Shown: positions 6,761-9,929 of the stretch, one piece after another
Numbering within the stretch: position 1 is the first letter of the stretch
How the letters are laid out: every line of letters begins with the position of its first letter
Translations under genes and position numbers: made by a program
From: an uncultured Clostridium sp.
Lineage (GTDB): Bacteria; Bacillota; Clostridia; TANB77; CAG-508
Reading direction: 5' to 3'
NCBI GenBank assembly: GCA_900555615.1
Contig: USMB01000048.1
Location: 1 to 9,929 of the forward strand
Length of the DNA stretch: 9,929 nt
The notes under the pieces: model-generated
The model's input: only the letters and a program-made list of their open reading frames with translations
What the model was told of the DNA's origin: nothing
Databases searched by the model: none

Positions 6761-6783
6761 ATTAGTGTCAAGAAGTTTCGGAA
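6761..6783 (+). repeat. Left terminal inverted repeat
   Basis: It begins ATTAGTGT and ends GTTTCGGAA. The right end in reverse complement begins AATAGTGT and ends with the same GTTTCGGAA. Mismatches are confined to position 2 and a small central block (positions 9 and 12-14). A further TCGGA/TCCGA inverted pair (6778-6782 with 6789-6793) lies just inside this end and is not repeated at the right end. Confidence 0.82.
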
Positions 6784-6812
6784 AATAATCCGATGATATA
6801 TAATTTTGACTT

Positions 6813-6850
6813 TGAAACATAAAGATAATTGGTGTTATCTTTATGTTTCA
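6813..6850. terminator. 16-bp hairpin over the transposase stop codon, possible bidirectional terminator
   Basis: TGAAACATAAAGATAA (6813-6828) pairs perfectly with TTATCTTTATGTTTCA (6835-6850) around the 6-base loop TTGGTG. The transposase TAA (6843-6841, minus strand) and its last two codons are within the stem. Neither side is followed by a strong T-tract (plus side TTTAGTAT, minus side AAGTCAAAA), so termination is plausible but not typical. It would also act on transcripts leaving the glycosyltransferase cassette. Confidence 0.5.
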
Positions 6851-8313
6851 TTTAGTATATATGTATCTGTAGATATTTCGTGAGATATACTATTTAATAT
6901 CTGATAGCTACCTGTTTTTAATCCATTACTTAAAACAGGTATATTGTGAATTTTATCAGGAGTGAATATTTCGTAATCATAGGTATTTTCATTAAGTGTT
7001 ACAGTTTGCTTTTTAGAATATGTAGAAAGATATAGTTTAAAAATATTTATATTATTGTGCTTATAATCATTTAACTTTAGATATTTCTCTATTCTTTTTG
7101 TTGAATATCCTTTTGGTCTTGATGAGAAAAAAGAAGCTATTAAATGTGAAATATGACTCTCCATTGAAGAACCAATATTTAAGTCTAGCATAGATTTTAT
7201 ACTAGAATAATTATTAATTATATAATTAAGCTTTTTAGTAATAATATCTTTACGTTTAGGATTATTGTATATAATGGTATTAACAGCATCAATAAAATAA
7301 GATTTAGATTTATTTTTAAAAATATGTAATAAATAAAATCTTTCATCAGAATCTGATGTTATGTGATGGATAGCTTGTTTAAAATGAAATTCACACAAAT
7401 AGAACTTAACTGTATTAGTAGGTTCAAGCTTTAACTCTGGAATACCAGATTTAATCCAAGTACCTCCATCAGATAAAAGACATATATTTTTTATTTTAGA
7501 AAAATCGTATTTCATAGCAATAAAATCCATAAATTTAGGCCAAGCCTTAGAAGTATAACAAGAAAACACAGAACGATTTACTAATTGACGTCTGTTTTTA
7601 CTAATGTCTTTTATATCTTCGAAGGTAACGAAACATTTAACCATAATATCTTTATCAATATTTTGAGCACCAATATATTTCTCATCAGCCATAACGTAAA
7701 GGGTTTCAGGAGTATCAACTGATTTAGGAATAATATTAGGAACATACCAGTTTTTAATCCAGTTATAAACTGATTGTCGAGGAATATCTTTTATTATAGA
7801 ATTAGTTTCAAAATAAGAAATATCACTAATAAAAGCTGAGGTGTCACGAACAGCTTGAGCTTGAGAAGTAGATATAGCTTTAGATACAGTTATAGCTTTA
7901 ACGATAGGATCATAATGGTCATTTTTAGGTAAATCAAAAATTTTATCTATATAAAAGAACTTTTTATTGGAATGTTTAGAAATATAGTAAGTTCTATAAA
8001 ATGTTATTTCACCAACAATAGTAATAAGAGTTCTAGGAACATTAGACTTATTAATGTAATAGCGAGATTTTCTATACTCAGATTCTTTAAATTCATTATC
8101 TAACTCTTCAAAAGTAGTTATAACAATAGATTTTACTATTTCTCTAGCAGCTTGTTGAACTTTAAAAATAACATTAAAATATTGGTTAGAACTATCATTA
8201 CATAAAAGATTATTTAATAAAAATTCAACATTATTAAATAAATTTAAAGAAATTACATTAAATATTTTATTTTTTATTACATTTTTTAATTTTTGTGATA
8301 TAATAGTTTTCAT
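6841..8313 (-). CDS. ISLre2-family (UPF0236) transposase
   Basis: A DDE-type transposase of 490 residues, about full family length, with no frameshift or internal stop. The N-terminal half carries the UPF0236 signature RTLITIVGEITFYRTYY (94-110) followed by an Asp-Leu-Pro segment and a predicted helix-turn-helix around SVYNWIKNW (181-189). The catalytic region shows ADEKYIGAQ (209-217, candidate first Asp at 210), RRQLVNRSVF (241-250), LLSDGGTWIKSG (279-290, candidate second Asp at 282), CEFHFKQAIHH (307-317, the C/H pair seen in MULE-like transposases), and GSSMESHISHLIASFFSSRP (381-400, candidate Glu385). The open frame runs upstream to 8394, but those 27 codons cross a hairpin and the inverted repeat. 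The ATG at 8313 has AAAGGA seven bases before it and is the better start. Catalytic residue assignment is by motif recognition, not alignment. Confidence 0.9.
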   Translation of the reverse strand: MKTIISQKLKNVIKNKIFNVISLNLFNNVEFLLNNLLCNDSSNQYFNVIFKVQQAAREIVKSIVITTFEELDNEFKESEYRKSRYYINKSNVPRTLITIVGEITFYRTYYISKHSNKKFFYIDKIFDLPKNDHYDPIVKAITVSKAISTSQAQAVRDTSAFISDISYFETNSIIKDIPRQSVYNWIKNWYVPNIIPKSVDTPETLYVMADEKYIGAQNIDKDIMVKCFVTFEDIKDISKNRRQLVNRSVFSCYTSKAWPKFMDFIAMKYDFSKIKNICLLSDGGTWIKSGIPELKLEPTNTVKFYLCEFHFKQAIHHITSDSDERFYLLHIFKNKSKSYFIDAVNTIIYNNPKRKDIITKKLNYIINNYSSIKSMLDLNIGSSMESHISHLIASFFSSRPKGYSTKRIEKYLKLNDYKHNNINIFKLYLSTYSKKQTVTLNENTYDYEIFTPDKIHNIPVLSNGLKTGSYQILNSISHEISTDTYILNET

Positions 8314-8374
8314 AAGGAAGTCCTTTCTTTGATATTGTTTTTTTGGTAAAATTATTATATCAAAGGACTTCCTT
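8314..8374 (-). promoter_or_regulatory. Hairpin sequestering the transposase ribosome-binding site
   Basis: On the plus strand, 8314-8335 (AAGGAAGTCCTTT, CTTT, GATAT) is the inverse of 8357-8374 (ATATCAAAGGACTTCCTT) apart from a 4-base CTTT bulge, giving 18 base pairs around a 21-base loop. In minus-strand RNA the 3' arm contains AAAGGA and reaches to the base before the ATG. Any transcript holding both arms would hide the ribosome-binding site. The element's own promoter should start in the loop and omit the 5' arm. Confidence 0.75.
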
Positions 8375-8382
8375 TTTGTACA
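8354..8382 (-). promoter_or_regulatory. Internal promoter of the transposase gene
   Basis: Read on the minus strand, TGTACA (8382-8377, 4 of 6 matches to TTGACA) and TATAAT (8359-8354, 6 of 6) are separated by exactly 17 bp. The predicted start is near 8347, inside the hairpin loop. The -35 box lies directly next to the right inverted repeat, and most of the hairpin's 5' arm is the promoter spacer. Confidence 0.65.
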
Positions 8383-8405
8383 TTCCGAAACCATTTTACA
8401 CTATT
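8383..8405 (-). repeat. Right terminal inverted repeat
   Basis: On the plus strand it starts TTCCGAAAC and ends ACACTATT. It is the imperfect inverse of 6761-6783, with the inner nine bases (GTTTCGGAA) and the TAGTGT block conserved. Confidence 0.82.
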
Positions 8406-8413
8406 ATTTTAGT
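8406..8413. repeat. Right target-site duplication ATTTTAGT
   Basis: Exact copy of 6753-6760, directly abutting the right inverted repeat. It ends 7 bp before the -35 box of the downstream gene. Confidence 0.8.
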
Positions 8414-8420
8414 TAAATAT

Positions 8421-8449
8421 TTGACATTTTTTTATTTTAAGTATATACT
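8421..8449 (+). promoter_or_regulatory. Near-consensus promoter for the secreted SH3-NlpC/P60 gene
   Basis: TTGACA (8421-8426, 6 of 6) and TATACT (8444-8449, 5 of 6) are 17 bp apart. The start would be near 8456, about 30 bases before the ATG at 8486. All of it lies outside the insertion sequence, so the gene keeps its own promoter. Confidence 0.8.
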
Positions 8450-8485
8450 TAGTAGGCACAAGAATAAAATAAAATGAGGTTGAAA

Positions 8486-9892
8486 ATGAAAAGATATAAG
8501 AATTTAACAATAATCGTACTAATGACAATATTCTTGCTTATATTAAGTGGAAAAGCAGAAGCAACAACAGGAAAAATAAACACAGAAACAGCAAGGTTAA
8601 GAGAAGAGCCAAATACAACTTCAACAATATTAGAACAATTAAATGAGAATGATGAAGTAGAGATACTAGAAGAGGAAGACAACTGGTATAAAGTAAAAGC
8701 AAATGTAAATGGGCAAAAGATTACAGGATATGTAAGTGCTAAATTAGTTGATGCAGAGAAAACAACTTCAACAAAAGTTGAAGATACTACAAATACAACA
8801 GACAATAAAACAACAGAAACTACACCAGAAGTTACAACAAATACAGAACCAGTAAAAGAAGAACCATTAACAGATATAGATGTTAGTGATGATATCAAAG
8901 AAAATAAAGAATATGATTTACAACAAGAAGTAGAAGTAAAAATTTTACCAATAATGAGTTCAAATACAAAATGTAAATTAAGTGGAAAAGTAAAAACTGT
9001 TACAATTTTAAATGATTGGTGTAAAATAGAATGTGATAAAAGTTGTGGATGGATAAGAACTAATGTCTTGAAAAAACTTGTAAAAATGGAAGAAGATGCA
9101 ACAGAAACTAGTGCAAGTACTACAAATGATACAACTTCAGAGAATAGTACAAACAATTCTAATAACACAACATCAGTTAAAGAATTAAATAAAACAGGAT
9201 ATGTAAAAGTAGAAGGATTAACAGTAAGAAAAGGACCATCAACATCAACAGAAGCTATAAATGGTTTATCTAAAAATGATAAAGTAGACATTATTGGCGA
9301 AACAGATGGATGGTATCAAATAAAATTAAAAGGTGAAGTAGGATATGTATCTGCAAAATATATTTCAGATACTAAAGTTACAGAAACTACATCAAGAAGC
9401 GGAAGTACAATAAGAAATGCTGAAGAACAAGAAAAGACTGAAGAAGTAGAAGAAACTAATACAGAGACAGAAGAAACAGACGAAACAGATACAAATACAG
9501 TAAGTTCTTCAACAGGAATATCAGGAGCGGAAGTTGTAGAATATGCAAAGCAATATTTAGGATATAAATATGTTGCTGGAGGTTCATCACCATCAATAGG
9601 ATTTGACTGTTCAGGATTTACAATATATGTATATAAACACTTTGGAATAAGTTTAAATAGATCATCAAGAGATCAAATAAAAAATGGTGTTGCAGTTTCA
9701 AAGAATAATTTACAACCAGGAGATATATTGATATTTAATGGTTCGTCAAATACATCGATAGGGCATGTAGGAATATATGTTGGGGGAAATGACTTTATAC
9801 ATGCTGCCAATTCAAGAGAAGGTGTAATTATTACATCATTATCATCAAGTTATTATCAAAAAAGATATGTGGGAGCAAGGAGAGTAATTTAA
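8486..9892 (+). CDS. Secreted SH3-domain NlpC/P60 peptidoglycan endopeptidase
   Basis: An exported cell-wall hydrolase (468 residues). A signal peptide (Lys/Arg start, hydrophobic 7-21, likely cut after KAEA at about 26) is followed by SH3b domain 1 (about 29-90, ARLREEP and NWYKVKANVNG to GYVSAKL), a Thr/Glu-rich linker, a degenerate SH3-like domain (about 145-198), a Ser/Thr/Asn linker, SH3b domain 3 (about 236-294, LTVRKGPSTSTE to GYVSAKY), an acidic Thr/Glu linker, and NlpC/P60 (346-468). The catalytic triad is present: Cys375 in FDCSGF, His427 in GHVGIYVG and His439 in FIHAAN. Such enzymes usually cut D-Glu-to-diamino-acid bonds in stem peptides; SH3 domains bind the wall. The middle domain has four cysteines (163, 179, 183, 187), unusual for an exported protein. 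An in-frame ATG at 8474 lacks a ribosome-binding site, whereas GAGGT (8476-8480) is 5 bases before 8486, so the latter is chosen. Confidence 0.92.
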   Translation: MKRYKNLTIIVLMTIFLLILSGKAEATTGKINTETARLREEPNTTSTILEQLNENDEVEILEEEDNWYKVKANVNGQKITGYVSAKLVDAEKTTSTKVEDTTNTTDNKTTETTPEVTTNTEPVKEEPLTDIDVSDDIKENKEYDLQQEVEVKILPIMSSNTKCKLSGKVKTVTILNDWCKIECDKSCGWIRTNVLKKLVKMEEDATETSASTTNDTTSENSTNNSNNTTSVKELNKTGYVKVEGLTVRKGPSTSTEAINGLSKNDKVDIIGETDGWYQIKLKGEVGYVSAKYISDTKVTETTSRSGSTIRNAEEQEKTEEVEETNTETEETDETDTNTVSSSTGISGAEVVEYAKQYLGYKYVAGGSSPSIGFDCSGFTIYVYKHFGISLNRSSRDQIKNGVAVSKNNLQPGDILIFNGSSNTSIGHVGIYVGGNDFIHAANSREGVIITSLSSSYYQKRYVGARRVI

Positions 9893-9900
9893 TTGAATAG

Positions 9901-9925
9901 ACCAATTTTTATTATATTAATTGGT
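9901..9925 (+). terminator. Short stem at window edge, possible terminator
   Basis: ACCAATT (9901-9907) pairs with AATTGGT (9919-9925), 8 bases after the stop of the wall hydrolase. The stem is only 7 bp and the following sequence is cut off after TATA, so a T-tract cannot be confirmed. Confidence 0.4.
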
Positions 9926-9929
9926 TATA

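Larger units (their letters stand above)
6761..8405 (-). mobile_element. Complete insertion sequence, ISLre2 (UPF0236) family
   Basis: A 1645-bp element bounded by imperfect 23-bp inverted repeats (6761-6783 and 8383-8405; 18 of 23 positions match) and flanked by an 8-bp direct repeat ATTTTAGT. It carries one gene, an apparently intact 490-codon transposase on the minus strand. Family assignment rests on the transposase. Both ends hold strong secondary structures: a 16-bp hairpin over the transposase stop codon and an 18-bp hairpin over its ribosome-binding site. The exact duplication and intact frame suggest a fairly recent insertion. Removing the element and one repeat copy rejoins the glycosyltransferase stop directly to the promoter of the secreted wall hydrolase, with no gene broken. 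Confidence 0.88.

Noticed and set aside
8449..9291. Minus-strand 280-codon open frame opposite the wall hydrolase
   Set aside because: It is a shadow of the Thr/Glu-rich and Ser/Thr-rich coding repeats on the plus strand, with a Ser/Val/Phe-rich translation and no domain. The plus-strand gene has a promoter, signal peptide and catalytic motifs.
8708..9520. Thr/Glu/Ser-rich repeats as a possible CRISPR-like or tandem-repeat array
   Set aside because: These are low-complexity linkers between SH3 domains in one intact reading frame. No regularly spaced identical repeat units are present.

Overview
The window looks like a chromosomal segment of a very AT-rich, Gram-positive-type Firmicute, most likely a member of the Clostridia. 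The basis is the strong AAAGGA/GGAGG ribosome-binding sites, the dominance of AAA/GAA/ATA codons, TTGACA-N17-TATAAT promoters, a TagO-type lipid-carrier transferase, a Mn-dependent family II pyrophosphatase, and an exported SH3-NlpC/P60 wall hydrolase. No species call is made.

Region 1 (1-335) has no credible gene. It holds a cluster of TGACA/TGTCA inverted motifs and then a plausible promoter. Region 2 (345-4226) is a tightly packed co-directional run: rpiB (sugar phosphate isomerase), tagO-like (lipid-linked cell-surface glycan initiation), mscL (tension-gated channel with an added zinc ribbon), hslO (redox-switched chaperone Hsp33) and ppaC (pyrophosphatase). Gaps are 1-16 bp, so it probably forms one transcript, ended by a hairpin plus T-tract at 4233-4277. 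Region 3 (4283-6759) starts with a full-consensus promoter and carries a three-gene cassette: glycosyltransferase family 2, histidine phosphatase, glycosyltransferase family 2. This is probably a small surface-glycan module; its product cannot be read from sequence.

Region 4 (6761-8405) is a complete insertion sequence that I assign to the ISLre2 (UPF0236) family. It has imperfect terminal inverted repeats, an 8-bp target duplication (ATTTTAGT) and an apparently intact 490-aa transposase on the minus strand. The target duplication contains the stop codon of the upstream glycosyltransferase, so the insertion left that protein unchanged. The element lies 15 bp upstream of the -35 box of the next gene. 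Its most notable detail is a long hairpin that would bury the transposase ribosome-binding site only in transcripts read in from outside, because the element's own promoter should start transcription inside the hairpin loop.

Region 5 (8421-9925) is a near-consensus promoter and a secreted protein with three SH3-like domains and a C-terminal NlpC/P60 peptidase, followed by a short stem at the window edge. Most of the window is ordinary core and envelope metabolism. I see no convincing new multi-gene system. The points worth follow-up are the IS anti-readthrough architecture, the zinc-ribbon MscL, the glycosyltransferase/phosphatase cassette, the four-cysteine middle SH3-like domain, and the unexplained inverted-motif cluster at the left edge.
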